DNA of 64,000 nucleotides, taken from NCBI GenBank assembly GCA_038207155.1, contig JBBRAB010000011.1, positions 1-64,000 on the forward strand. Direction: 5' to 3'. The notes beneath the pieces were generated by a model. That model ran no database searches, had not been told where the DNA came from, and saw only the letters and a list, made by a program, of their open reading frames with translations. The DNA comes from FEN-1139 sp038207155 (GTDB lineage: Bacteria; Myxococcota_A; Polyangia; Polyangiales; Polyangiaceae). Of this stretch, positions 15,878 through 25,227 are shown in pieces; the first letter of the stretch is position 1; every line of letters begins with the position of its first letter. Made by a program: the position numbers and the translations under genes.

Positions 15878-16437
15878 GGCCGTTCACTGCGACGCAGCCC
15901 GAGCAGTCCCCCACGTTCCGCGAGCAGCAGCGCCCCAACATGGGCGGCATGCTGGACGCGACCCGTGGCAAGTCCATCGAGCAGCTCGTTGAGGCGGATC
16001 AGCTCGACCACCATCGACTCACCGACGTCGTGTTGAACGTCACCGACGAGCCGCGCCCCACGCGCGACGAAGAAATGCGCCCGATGCGTGCCGCGACTCG
16101 GCTCGGGCGAGAGCTCGGCAACCGAGAGCCACTCGTCGGCTTCGTAGCCCGTCTCTTCGCGCAGCTCACGTTTGGCGCTTTGCAGCGGGGTTTCCCCGGG
16201 CTCGATCACGCCCGCCGGCAGCTCGAGACTGAGGCCGCCCATGCCATGACGGTACTGTCGCACCATCACGAGCTCCTGGCTCGGCGTCATAGCGATCACC
16301 GCCGACCAGTTGGGGCTCTCAACGACGTGAAACTCGTCGATGATGGCGCCCGTGGGCAGCTCCACGCGATCCTCGTAGAGCTTCATCCATTTGCGGTCGA
16401 GCACCAATTTGCGGGAATGCAGCTTCCAATGACTCAC
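15874..16437 (-). CDS. Nudix hydrolase, ADP-ribose pyrophosphatase-like
   Basis: A 187-residue protein from GTG 16437, with GAGG eight bases ahead as ribosome site; the open frame continues upstream into purL territory but that part is noncoding shadow. The complete Nudix box is GVIEPGETPLQSAKREL followed by REETGY. The N-terminus WKLHSRKLVLDRKWMKLYED and the VRQYRHG motif match ADP-ribose/nucleoside-diphosphate-sugar hydrolases. It is cotranscribed with the SDR. It faces purL across a 313-base divergent gap. Confidence 0.85.
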   Translation of the reverse strand: MSHWKLHSRKLVLDRKWMKLYEDRVELPTGAIIDEFHVVESPNWSAVIAMTPSQELVMVRQYRHGMGGLSLELPAGVIEPGETPLQSAKRELREETGYEADEWLSVAELSPEPSRGTHRAHFFVARGARLVGDVQHDVGESMVVELIRLNELLDGLATGRVQHAAHVGALLLAERGGLLGLRRSERP

Positions 16438-16750
16438 TCGCAGGACCTCAGCAAATGTTGCTGACCCTGTCAAACGACTTTGGTTCAGGGCAGCAGTCGT
16501 CACCCAGTGTTCACGGGGTAGCCGCAAGCCGCCGCGCGTCACCACGCCGCACCAAACCCACTCAGCAAAACCGGGCCAAGGTCCGGTACTTTTGGCACAA
16601 ACGCGCGAGCTAATCGGCTGATTTCTCGGGACTTCTGACCCAACCGGCCGGATTTGCCCGTTGCGGCGCCTGTTGGCTTGCTCCTCGCCCCCCGCTGGGA
16701 CAGAACGCCGGCGACGACGAGCCCCTTCCCTCGTCGGCAAGGACGAACCG
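16438..16750. promoter_or_regulatory. Divergent promoter region between Nudix gene and purL
   Basis: A 313-base gap with starts on both sides. A 7-bp stem CGACGAG/CTCGTCG (16715-16721, 16730-16736) lies just before the purL ribosome site AAGGA at 16739-16743. I see no recognisable PurR-type operator or riboswitch, and no coding frame I would accept. Confidence 0.35.
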
Positions 16751-19700
16751 ATGCTTGTGCTCCGTGGCAGCCCCGCCCTCTCGCCCTTCCGCCTCGAAAA
16801 GCTCCTCGCCTCGCTGAAGAACGCCTGTTCGCGCGTCACTGGGCTGGCCAGCGAGTGGACGCACATCGTGGAGTCGCGCCGCCCGCTGACCGCGAGCGAG
16901 ACCGACACGCTCGAGCGACTGCTCGATTCCGGCGTGCCGCGCAGCGACCAGCAGCCCGAGGGCAGGCTGCTGCTGGTAGTCCCGCGCCCAGGGACGATCT
17001 CGCCTTGGTCATCCAAGGCCACCGACATCGCCAGCGGTTGCGGACTTGCCGGCGCCATCACGCGCATCGAGCGAGCTCTGGCGTATTTCGTCACGGTGAC
17101 GGGCGCGCCACTGACCGCGGAGGAAGCGCAAGGATTGGCGGCTCCGCTGCACGATCGCATGACGCAGGTCGTTTTGGCTGATTTCGCGGAGGCCGAAGCC
17201 CTGTTCCAGCATGAGTCGCCCCGAGCGCTGACGCAGGTCGACATCCTTGGTTCTGGTCGCCCAGCGCTCGAACGCGCCAACAGCGAGCTTGGCCTCGCGC
17301 TCGCCGAAGACGAGCTCGACTACCTGGTCGAGGCGTTCCGCGAGCTCGCACGCAATCCGACCGACGTCGAATTGATGATGTTCGCTCAAGCCAACAGCGA
17401 GCACTGTCGCCACAAGATCTTCCGCGCCGACTTCATCGTCGACGGTCAAGAGCAGCCCCACTCGCTGTTCAACATGATCCGCAATACCCATGCGGTGAGT
17501 CCGGGTGGCGTACTCTCTGCCTACAGCGACAACGCTGCGGTGATCGATGGGCACCTCTGCGAGAAGTTCTTTCCGGACTTGAGCGATGGCATCTACCGCA
17601 GGCACCACGAGGTGGCGCCGATCCTGATCAAGGTCGAGACGCATAATCATCCGACGGCGATCTCTCCCCATCCTGGCGCTTCCACAGGCTCTGGCGGCGA
17701 GATCCGCGACGAAGGCGCCACCGGTCGCGGCTCCAAGCCCAAGGCGGGAGTGACCGGATTTACGGTCTCAAACCTCCGGATCCCGGGCTATGAGCGCCCC
17801 TGGGAGAGCGAGTCGATCGGCAAGCCAGACCGGATCGTGTCTGCCCTCGACATCATGCTCGATGGACCGCTCGGGGGAGCCGCCTTCAACAATGAGTTTG
17901 GACGCCCCAACATCGCAGGCACCTTCCGTACGTTTGAGCAGCGCGTCCCGACCGCTGGCGGTAGTGAAGTGCGTGGCTTTCACAAGCCCGTAATGCTCGC
18001 CGGGGGCCTCGGTCATGTCCGACCCGAGCACGTGCAGAAGGGCAAGGTCGTCCCGGGCGCCAAGCTTGTGGTGCTCGGCGGCCCCGCGATGCTGATCGGA
18101 CTGGGCGGAGGTGCGGCGTCCTCGATGGCGTCAGGCGCCTCCTCGGCGGATCTGGATTTTGCCAGCGTGCAGCGGGACAACCCCGAGATGGAGCGCCGCT
18201 GCCAAGAGGTGATCGACCGCTGCAACGCGCTCGGCCATGACACGCCGGTCCTCAGCATTCACGACGTCGGCGCCGGTGGACTCTCCAACGCCCTACCCGA
18301 AATCGTGCACGACAGCGCGCGCGGCGCGCGCTTTGAGTTGCGGGATATCCCGAGCGCAGAACCGGGACTGTCGCCGATGGAGATCTGGTGCAACGAGGCG
18401 CAGGAGCGCTACGTCCTGGCTCTCAAGTCCGACGGCCTTGAGACGTTTTTGCGCATCGCGGAGCGTGAACGCTGTCCCTTCGCGGTAGTCGGAGAGGCGA
18501 CCGAAGAAGAGCGCATCGTGCTGACCGATCGACTGCTCGGCACGACTCCGATCGATCTGCCGATGAGCGTGCTGTTCGGTAAGGCGCCGAAGATGACGCG
18601 TGATGTCACGCGTCGCGAGCCCACGCTCGACCCCTTGCCGCTCTCAGACGTTAAGCTGGAGGAAGCGATCGCGCGCGTGCTCCGACTCCCGGCCGTGGCC
18701 GACAAGACCTTCCTCATCACGATCGGCGATCGAACCGTGACGGGCCTCGTGCACCGCGATCAGATGGTCGGCCCCCACCAGGTGCCGGTCGCCGACGCCG
18801 CCGTCACCTTGGTGGACTACGAGGGCTTTGCGGGCGAGGCGATGGCCATGGGCGAGCGCCCGCAGCTAGCCCTGCTCTCCCCAGCGGCGAGCGCGCGCAT
18901 GGCTGTCGGTGAAGCCATCACCAACCTGGCAAGCGCGCCTGTCGCGCGCCTGTCGGATATCAAGTTCAGCGCTAACTGGATGGCCGCCGCGGGTTCGCCC
19001 GGCGAGGACGCGGCCCTCTACGAAGCGGTCGCGGCCGTGGGCCTTGAGCTCTGCCCTGCCCTCGGGATCGCGATTCCCGTCGGTAAAGACTCGATGAGCA
19101 TGAAGACGGCTTGGGACGGTGGGAGTAAGTCCGTCGTCTCGCCGCTCTGCCTCGTGATCACCGGCGTTGCACCACTCAGCGATGTCCGCGGCAGCTTGAC
19201 CCCCGAGCTGCGTCTCGATGCGGTCGAGACTGAGCTACTGCTGCTCGACCTCGGCGCAGGTAAAAACCGTCTCGGCGCGTCTGCCCTGACTCAGGTCTAC
19301 GGCCGCCTAGGCGACGCTGCCCCCGATCTGGATGCTCCCGCGCTGTTAGTCGGGTTTTTCCAGGCAATCGCTGAGCTCCGCAACGTGGGGCTGCTGCTGG
19401 CCTACCACGATCGCTCCGATGGCGGCCTGCTCGTCACCGCAACGGAGATGGCCTTCGCCAGCGGACTGGGCCTCACCCTCGAGCTCTCCGAACTGCCCGG
19501 AAACAGCCTGGCGGCGCTGTTTGCCGAGGAGCTCGGCGCACTCGTGCAGATCCGCACCAGCGACCGAGTCAAGGTGCTCAAAATCCTCGCAGCACAGGGC
19601 CTTTCGGCGGGCGTCCACGTCTACCGCGTCGGTGGCCTACGCGAGGACGATGCTCTGGTGATTCAACGCGGTGGCGAACAGCTGTTCGCCAGCCCGCGCT

Positions 19701-20659
19701 CGGCCCTGCGTCGCATCTGGTCCGAGACGACCTTCGCCCTGCAGAGTCGCCGCGACGAACCCCAGTCAGCAGCGCAGGAATACGAGCTCTCGACGGATGC
19801 CACCGATCCCGGTCGCCGTCCGATCCTCACCTTTGATCCGGAAGACGACATCACCCGCGCGATCACGGGTACGACCATCGTGCACGCGCGCCCGCGCATC
19901 GCGATCCTGCGAGAGCAGGGGGTCAACGGTCAGCTCGAAATGGCAGCGGCCTTCGACCATGCAGGATTCGATGCGGTTGACGTTCACATGAGCGATCTGC
20001 ACTCGGGTCGCGTCGCTCTCGACGGCTTCCGTGGGCTGGTCGCCTGCGGAGGTTTCTCCTACGGCGACGTGCTCGGCGCCGGCCAAGGCTGGGCCAAGTC
20101 GATCCTGTTTAACGCACGCAGTCGCGAAGAATTCTCCCGCTTTTTTCGGCGCGAAAACACCTTCTCGCTAGGGGTCTGCAATGGCTGCCAGATGCTCGCG
20201 GCGCTCAAGGAGCTGATCCCCGGAGCCGAGGATTTCCCAGCGCTACTGCGCAATCGCTCCGAGCAGTTTGAGGCTCGCTTTGCGCTGGTCGAAGTCTTGC
20301 CGTCGAGGAGCATCCTACTGGCAGGCATGGAGGGCTCACGCCTTCCAATCGCGGTGGCGCACGGTGAAGGTCGCATGGTCTTTGCGCCCGGCGCGCACGA
20401 GCGACTCCAGGCGGCAGGCCAGCTCGGATTGTGCTTCGTCGATCATCGCGGTCGTCCCACCACCCACTATCCCGAGAACCCCAACGGTACCGCGCAGGGC
20501 ACCACCGCGGTGACCACGCCTGACGGCCGCGCCACTCTGATGATGCCGCATCCGGAACGCGTATTCCGCACGGTGCAGCATTCCTGGGCGCCTCGCGAAT
20601 GGGGTCAGACGGGTCCCTGGTTGCGCCTGTTCCGCAACGCGAGGCGCTGGGTCGGCTGA
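16751..20659 (+). CDS. purL: Phosphoribosylformylglycinamidine synthase PurL
   Basis: A 1302-residue single-chain FGAM synthase, close to the 1295 of the E. coli enzyme. It makes FGAM from FGAR, ATP and glutamine in purine synthesis. ATG 16751 has AAGGA seven bases ahead. Visible are the linker/AIRS-like domains with QANSEHCRHK, KVETHNHPTAISP and GTSTGSGGEIRDE-like sequence (GASTGSGGEIRDEGATG), the second half with DNPEMERRCQEVIDRCNALG and LSIHDVGAGGLSNA, and the C-terminal glutaminase with GVCNGCQML (nucleophile Cys near residue 1142) and MPHPERVF. No truncation. It ends at a strong bidirectional terminator. Confidence 0.96.
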   Translation: MLVLRGSPALSPFRLEKLLASLKNACSRVTGLASEWTHIVESRRPLTASETDTLERLLDSGVPRSDQQPEGRLLLVVPRPGTISPWSSKATDIASGCGLAGAITRIERALAYFVTVTGAPLTAEEAQGLAAPLHDRMTQVVLADFAEAEALFQHESPRALTQVDILGSGRPALERANSELGLALAEDELDYLVEAFRELARNPTDVELMMFAQANSEHCRHKIFRADFIVDGQEQPHSLFNMIRNTHAVSPGGVLSAYSDNAAVIDGHLCEKFFPDLSDGIYRRHHEVAPILIKVETHNHPTAISPHPGASTGSGGEIRDEGATGRGSKPKAGVTGFTVSNLRIPGYERPWESESIGKPDRIVSALDIMLDGPLGGAAFNNEFGRPNIAGTFRTFEQRVPTAGGSEVRGFHKPVMLAGGLGHVRPEHVQKGKVVPGAKLVVLGGPAMLIGLGGGAASSMASGASSADLDFASVQRDNPEMERRCQEVIDRCNALGHDTPVLSIHDVGAGGLSNALPEIVHDSARGARFELRDIPSAEPGLSPMEIWCNEAQERYVLALKSDGLETFLRIAERERCPFAVVGEATEEERIVLTDRLLGTTPIDLPMSVLFGKAPKMTRDVTRREPTLDPLPLSDVKLEEAIARVLRLPAVADKTFLITIGDRTVTGLVHRDQMVGPHQVPVADAAVTLVDYEGFAGEAMAMGERPQLALLSPAASARMAVGEAITNLASAPVARLSDIKFSANWMAAAGSPGEDAALYEAVAAVGLELCPALGIAIPVGKDSMSMKTAWDGGSKSVVSPLCLVITGVAPLSDVRGSLTPELRLDAVETELLLLDLGAGKNRLGASALTQVYGRLGDAAPDLDAPALLVGFFQAIAELRNVGLLLAYHDRSDGGLLVTATEMAFASGLGLTLELSELPGNSLAALFAEELGALVQIRTSDRVKVLKILAAQGLSAGVHVYRVGGLREDDALVIQRGGEQLFASPRSALRRIWSETTFALQSRRDEPQSAAQEYELSTDATDPGRRPILTFDPEDDITRAITGTTIVHARPRIAILREQGVNGQLEMAAAFDHAGFDAVDVHMSDLHSGRVALDGFRGLVACGGFSYGDVLGAGQGWAKSILFNARSREEFSRFFRRENTFSLGVCNGCQMLAALKELIPGAEDFPALLRNRSEQFEARFALVEVLPSRSILLAGMEGSRLPIAVAHGEGRMVFAPGAHERLQAAGQLGLCFVDHRGRPTTHYPENPNGTAQGTTAVTTPDGRATLMMPHPERVFRTVQHSWAPREWGQTGPWLRLFRNARRWVG

Positions 20660-20664
20660 ATGCA

Positions 20665-20696
20665 AACGGCCCTTTCATCTCGGCGAAAGGGCCGTT
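20665..20696. terminator. Bidirectional terminator between purL and phosphohexomutase
   Basis: Perfect 12-bp inverted repeat AACGGCCCTTTC/GAAAGGGCCGTT (20665-20676, 20685-20696) with an eight-base loop, between two convergent stops. The A/T-rich outer ends give short U-tracts in both directions. Confidence 0.75.
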
Positions 20697-20732
20697 CTAC
20701 AGCGCTGGTTGGTGCGGCGCGGAAGCTTGACC

Positions 20733-22217
20733 TCAGCGCCAGCCGCCAAGTCGCGTGAGCATCAGCGCGACGAGCTCGCTCGCGCGCTCGGCCGTGTCGG
20801 CCTCGGCGTAGCACCGCAGCTCAGGCGCGTTGCCCGAACCGCGCAGATGCACGATCTCACCTGACTCACTGGTGCCGCGCACGCCATCGGTGTAGTCGAC
20901 CGTCGCTATCGGTGAGCTCACGCCGGCGGTCAGCGCCGTGAAGGCCGGAACGCCCCCTGCCGAGAGCTCTGCGAGCCTGCCGCGGGCCTGTTCGACCGGG
21001 AAATTCTGGAGCCGATCGCTGGCCGTGTGGCGCGACGGCAAGCTGCCGACCAGCTCGCTAACGGTACCGCCGCGCGCCAGGGCGGCGCCGAGCACGCCGA
21101 GGATCACCACGATCGGATCGCGGGTAGGCAGCGGAGAAAGCAGCGCGCCCCCGGGAACCGCAAACGAGGTAGCCATCAGAAAGCCGCCGTTGGCTTCATA
21201 ACCGGCGACCCGCGCTCGACCACCAGCCACGGCCTCCTGCATGCGCTCGATCACGAAAGGCGAACCGATCCGGGTCCGGCCCACCTCGGCAAAGACCCCG
21301 CTGAGTTCGAGAACCGTGTTGGAGCTCACCGGCGTCACCACGGCGTCAGCACCAAAAAACGAAGCCGTCAGCACGCCCGCCACATCCCCGCGCAGCCAGC
21401 GACCCTGTCCATCGGAAACCAAGGGACGATCGGCGTCGCCATCGGTAGACACGATCGCATAGGGCTGATGCTTGGCGGCGAATTCCTTCGCCAACACGAC
21501 GTCCTCGGAGCGAATCGCCTCGGTATCCACCGGAACGAAGCGCTCGGACCAGGCTTCCTTGATTACCTCCGCGCCAAGGCCCGAGAGGACCTCCACGAGC
21601 AAGTCGCGACCGACCGCGCTGTGACCGTAAACTACGATTTTTTTCCCAGAAAGCATGGCTTTCGGAAACGCCTCGAGCCAGCGCGCGACGTAGCGCCGCG
21701 ACACCTCCGGCTCGGTCGTCAGCTCGGCGCCAACCTGCTCTGGGAGCAGCATTCCCTCAGCATCGAAGTGCTCCGGCACCTCGAGTTCCTGCGCTAAAAT
21801 GGCGATCTCGTCGGGCTTGAGGATCTCACCGGAGAGCTTGGTGAACTTGATACCGTTGCGATCGTCGGGGATGTGGCTGCCGGTCACCATCAATGTTGGA
21901 ATGGCTTCGGTGAGCCCATAGAGCGCGATGGCGGGTGACGGTGCGAGCCCCGCACTGACCACCTGATAGCCGCGATCACGCGCCGCCTTCGCGGCCGCAC
22001 GCATGATCCGAGGAGAACTCGGTCGCCGATCCCCTGCAACGCCAACACGGCCCCCGGGAGCGATCTCTCCGCGCGCCTCGAGCGCTTGCAGAAATGCGGC
22101 AGTGTACGCGTAGCAAACTTGGTCCGTCATGGCGGTGACCAGGCCACGCGCGCCGCTGGTGCCAAATCGAACGCCACTTTGCTCACTCAGGTCGCGAATC
22201 GAGATTTTAGAGCTCAT
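20733..22217 (-). CDS. Phosphomannomutase/phosphoglucomutase-family enzyme
   Basis: A 494-residue alpha-D-phosphohexomutase. The N-terminal loop VRFGTSGARG, the active-site VTGSHIP with phosphoserine, the metal loop DGDADR, the sugar-binding EANGG and the phosphate-binding GSGNAPELR are all visible and in the usual order. The substrate (mannose, glucose or glucosamine phosphate) cannot be decided: the metal loop DGDADR and the active-site TGSHIP fit mannomutase/glucomutase more than GlmM. It would feed cell-surface polysaccharide or nucleotide-sugar synthesis. It stands alone on the minus strand. Confidence 0.85.
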   Translation of the reverse strand: MSSKISIRDLSEQSGVRFGTSGARGLVTAMTDQVCYAYTAAFLQALEARGEIAPGGRVGVAGDRRPSSPRIMRAAAKAARDRGYQVVSAGLAPSPAIALYGLTEAIPTLMVTGSHIPDDRNGIKFTKLSGEILKPDEIAILAQELEVPEHFDAEGMLLPEQVGAELTTEPEVSRRYVARWLEAFPKAMLSGKKIVVYGHSAVGRDLLVEVLSGLGAEVIKEAWSERFVPVDTEAIRSEDVVLAKEFAAKHQPYAIVSTDGDADRPLVSDGQGRWLRGDVAGVLTASFFGADAVVTPVSSNTVLELSGVFAEVGRTRIGSPFVIERMQEAVAGGRARVAGYEANGGFLMATSFAVPGGALLSPLPTRDPIVVILGVLGAALARGGTVSELVGSLPSRHTASDRLQNFPVEQARGRLAELSAGGVPAFTALTAGVSSPIATVDYTDGVRGTSESGEIVHLRGSGNAPELRCYAEADTAERASELVALMLTRLGGWR

Positions 22218-22331
22218 GCGCGCGCGAGTCTAGCGCGCTTACCCGCGCCTGGCACTTACGGCGATTGCGCGGATATTTAGGCATAATTCTGAGTATCTGG
22301 GCCAAATTGCCTTCATACTGAGGTCAGCCCC

Positions 22332-23341
22332 ATGACCCACCACCGTCCTTTCTCAGTTGCTCTCCCTCCGTACCGGTCACGACTCACGCAGACCTCACAA
22401 GCGAGCGGACTCCTATTGCTGCTCTCGCTCAGTCTGGCCTGCTCCTCGTCATCGGACTCGCCTGCGAGAACGGCTCGGGAGCGGCCGCTGGCATCGGTAA
22501 CGCGAGCGGCGGAGCTGCGACGGGTGGCACTGCGACCGGCGGCGCAGCGACCGGCGGCGCAGCGACGACCGGCGGAACCGGGGGCACCGTCGTCCCCGGT
22601 AAGCCGGGCTACGAGCTCGTTTGGCATGATGAGTTCGACGGGCCCGTCGTGGATACGGCCAAATGGCACGTGCACAACTCGCACCTCACCTACTGGCCGA
22701 CCATGCCCAACCGCCGCAACTACAAGACGTCCAATGTCTACATCGAGGACGGCGCGGTCGTGCTCAGGACGATCAAGGAGTCCGAAGGCGTCTATTCCAC
22801 CGGCAGCCTCGACACGGCTCGCGATGATGGCGCAACCGGTCCGCACCGCTTCGTCTACTCCTTCGGCTACTACGAAGCGCGCGTGAAATTCCCCACGCAA
22901 CCTGGGCATTGGCCGGCATTTTGGCTCTATGACGACGTGGTCATGAAGGTCGACCAGAGCGGTCGCGACGGCACCGAGATCGACATCATGGAGAAGGCCT
23001 ATCTCGACGACAAGCTCTCCCATGCCCTGCACTGGGATGGCTACGACGAAGGCATCACCCAAGGCGAATTTCAAGCCGTCACGGGCCGCCATGTCGACGA
23101 CGGCGGTTGGCACACGGTCGGCCTCGACTGGACTCCAACCGAGTACGTTTTTTACGTCGACGGGGTGGAGTCCTGGCGCACGAGCGGCGGTGGAGTCTGT
23201 CAAGTCCCGCTCTTCGTTTGGCTGTCCGAGGAGATCACTGACGACGCCGGCAGCCCCGCTTGGGGCGCAGCACCAACCTCCACCGGCACCTTCCCCGATT
23301 ACTACCGCGTCGACTACGTGCGGATCTTCAAGAAGCTGTAG
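22332..23341 (+). pseudogene. GH16 beta-glucanase-like lipoprotein with reading-frame break
   Basis: From ATG 22332 one frame gives a lipoprotein signal ending LSLSLACSSSSDS. The next frame (-1), open from 22322, carries the linker and the catalytic domain: Gly/Ala/Thr-rich repeats, then ELVWHDEFDGPVVD, FGYYEARVKF, and EIDIMEKA with the two catalytic Glu of glycoside hydrolase family 16, ending RVDYVRIFKKL. No ATG, GTG or TTG precedes the linker in that frame. A single missing base between about 22440 and 22480 would restore one protein of roughly 336 residues. It may be a sequencing error, a recent mutation or frameshifting. A GTG at 22649 could start a leaderless domain. It would cleave beta-1,3 or related glucans outside the cell. 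Confidence 0.72.
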
Positions 23342-23380
23342 CGGCGCGCGAGGCAGCGGTGATAGGGTCTTGGTTGAAAA

Positions 23381-24013
23381 ATGCCCCTGGACCCCGCCCC
23401 CACGGCCTCGCATTTGAGCTCCAGTTGGCAACGCATTGCCCCCAGTTCAGAGCGGCGCCCGATCGCATTTGTGCGGGGAGCAATCGCGATCGGTGCGAAA
23501 AAGTGGGTCGAAGACCAACATGGACCGACCGGCTTCGCCGAGCTACTCAGTCTCCTCACCAAAGAGGATCGCGCGGTCTGGACGACCGGGCTCCTCCTCA
23601 ATAATGCCCAGTTTCCGGCCGAGTCATTCCGTGAATATTGCGAATCCATCGTCAAACTTTGGGGCAAGGGCGAACCACGGTTTCTGCGATCGGTTGGCGC
23701 CGCTATCGCCTTTGCGGATCTCGCCACCTACATGAAGATCATGATGAAGCTCGGCACGCCGTCCTTCATCGTCTCGCGCTTTCCGAAGATCTGGCAGCAC
23801 TACTTCACCGCCGGGGAGCTTACGGTCCTGGAACGTTCGTCAACGAACGCCAGAGTGGAGCTTTCGGGCTGGGAGGTCTACGGCCTGGCCAACGCCTACG
23901 CGAGTGAAGGCTGGATGGCGGCGGCGATTGAGTACTCCGGTGGCAAGCGGCTCAAGGTGGACCACAGCCTGGGCCTCAATCGCCAGCGCTTGCTCGAGTT
24001 TTCCTGGCAATAG
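23381..24013 (+). CDS. Hypothetical protein, possibly DUF2378 (myxobacterial TIGR02265) family
   Basis: A 210-residue, mostly helical protein without signal peptide or membrane segment. The middle (VSRFPKIWQHYFTAGELTVLE) and the end (NARVELSGWEVYG, then a helix WMAAAIEYSGGKRLKV) resemble the helix/strand layout of the DUF2378 paralogous family of myxobacteria, whose role is unknown. This is tentative. It lies 39 bases after the GH16 gene and 62 before the monooxygenase, all on one strand. The start at 23381 is uncertain; a GTG or later Met is possible. Confidence 0.62.
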   Translation: MPLDPAPTASHLSSSWQRIAPSSERRPIAFVRGAIAIGAKKWVEDQHGPTGFAELLSLLTKEDRAVWTTGLLLNNAQFPAESFREYCESIVKLWGKGEPRFLRSVGAAIAFADLATYMKIMMKLGTPSFIVSRFPKIWQHYFTAGELTVLERSSTNARVELSGWEVYGLANAYASEGWMAAAIEYSGGKRLKVDHSLGLNRQRLLEFSWQ

Positions 24014-24075
24014 CGCGCTAGCTGGGCCCTCCCTGTCCCATTTGGTCTGGGCTCGCGCTATGACTCTGCCGCAGC

Positions 24076-25227
24076 ATGGTCAGCCTCACCGACACCGGAC
24101 CCTTCGTGATCGTCGGCGCGGGCCTTGGGGGGCTGGTGCTTGCTCGCGCACTTGAGCGCTCAGGTCGCGCCTTTCGCGTAGCCGAGGCTCGGACTGAGCT
24201 CGCGCTCGGCGGCGGGGGGGTCGTGCTGACCCCTCGGGCGATCGCGGCACTGGCGCCGCTTGACCTGTCCGCTGAACTGCTTGAGCTCGCCGAACCTCTG
24301 CGAGAGCTGCGCGTCTGCAGTGCCAAGGGCAATCCGCTCGCGCGAGTCCCCCTCCCCGTCGAGCCCAAGACTCAGCTCGGGCTTCGCGCCATTGGGCGAG
24401 CGAGGCTCGCCGAGTTGCTACTGGCAGGAGTTGGCTCCGAGCAGTTTCGCCTAGGATTTCAGGCGGAACGCTTCGAGGAGGCGCGTCAAGAGGTCACGAT
24501 TCTCACCAGTGACGGTCGCTCGCTGACGGGCTCGGTCTTGGTCGGTGCGGACGGGCTAAACTCGGTGGTTCGCCGACAGTTGGTTCAGGATGGTCCGGCT
24601 CGTCCTGCAGGCTATCGCGCCTGGCGGGGTGTCTCCCCGCGCAGCACTTTGGCCTCGCGTGGCATCCTGGTGGAGTACTGGGGTCGAGGTTGCCGCTTCG
24701 GCATCCTGCCGCTCGGAGAGGGACAGGTGGCCTGGTTTGCCACGCTGGCGCAGCTTAAGGCAGCAGATCCGGACCAGCTTGCGCAAGCCTTTGCGGGTTT
24801 TCCGGCGGTCGTTGCTGAGCTAATTCGCTCGACACCTCCCGCTGATTTCGAGCAGCCCGAGGTCGGGGATCGCGAGCCACTGCTCAGCTGGAGTAGTGGA
24901 CGGGTCACGCTGCTGGGCGACGCTGCGCACCCCATGCTCCCAGAGCTCGCCCGCGGCGCCTCGGAGGCGATTGAAGACGCCATGGCACTGGCCGAAGCCT
25001 TCACTCGCAACACCCGACCCAGCCCGGCCTTCGCTGAGTACGAACAGCATCGACTTGCCCGGACGGGGCCGCTCGTCGAGCGAGCACGTCGGCTTGGCAA
25101 GCTGGGCGGATTTGACGGGAAGGGCCGCACCTGGGCGCGCGATCTTGGCCTGCGCTTGACACCGCGCGCCGCCCTGGGCGCGGCCCTGAACCGTTACCTT
25201 TCGAGCTCCAATTCTCACCATGAGTAA
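24076..25227 (+). CDS. FAD-dependent monooxygenase
   Basis: A 383-residue flavoprotein of the aromatic-ring hydroxylase type. Motifs in order: FVIVGAGLGGLVLARALE (FAD GxGxxG fold), the charged residue after beta2, GADGLNSVVR (DG motif) and VTLLGDAAHPMLP (GD motif), then the helix GASEAIEDAMALAEA. These enzymes hydroxylate small aromatic or polyketide-like substrates with NAD(P)H and O2. No biosynthetic cluster surrounds it, so the substrate is unknown. Its last eight bases overlap the TlpA-like gene, indicating coupling. Confidence 0.88.
   Translation: MVSLTDTGPFVIVGAGLGGLVLARALERSGRAFRVAEARTELALGGGGVVLTPRAIAALAPLDLSAELLELAEPLRELRVCSAKGNPLARVPLPVEPKTQLGLRAIGRARLAELLLAGVGSEQFRLGFQAERFEEARQEVTILTSDGRSLTGSVLVGADGLNSVVRRQLVQDGPARPAGYRAWRGVSPRSTLASRGILVEYWGRGCRFGILPLGEGQVAWFATLAQLKAADPDQLAQAFAGFPAVVAELIRSTPPADFEQPEVGDREPLLSWSSGRVTLLGDAAHPMLPELARGASEAIEDAMALAEAFTRNTRPSPAFAEYEQHRLARTGPLVERARRLGKLGGFDGKGRTWARDLGLRLTPRAALGAALNRYLSSSNSHHE

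Noticed and set aside
16438..17280. N-terminal extension of the Nudix frame
   Set aside because: It runs through purL on the other strand and has no homologous sequence; GTG 16437 has its own ribosome site and the family-like N-terminus.
22313..23431. 372-codon minus-strand frame antisense to the GH16 gene
   Set aside because: The plus strand shows EIDIME and other GH16 motifs; the antisense product has Val/Asp-rich mirror sequence.
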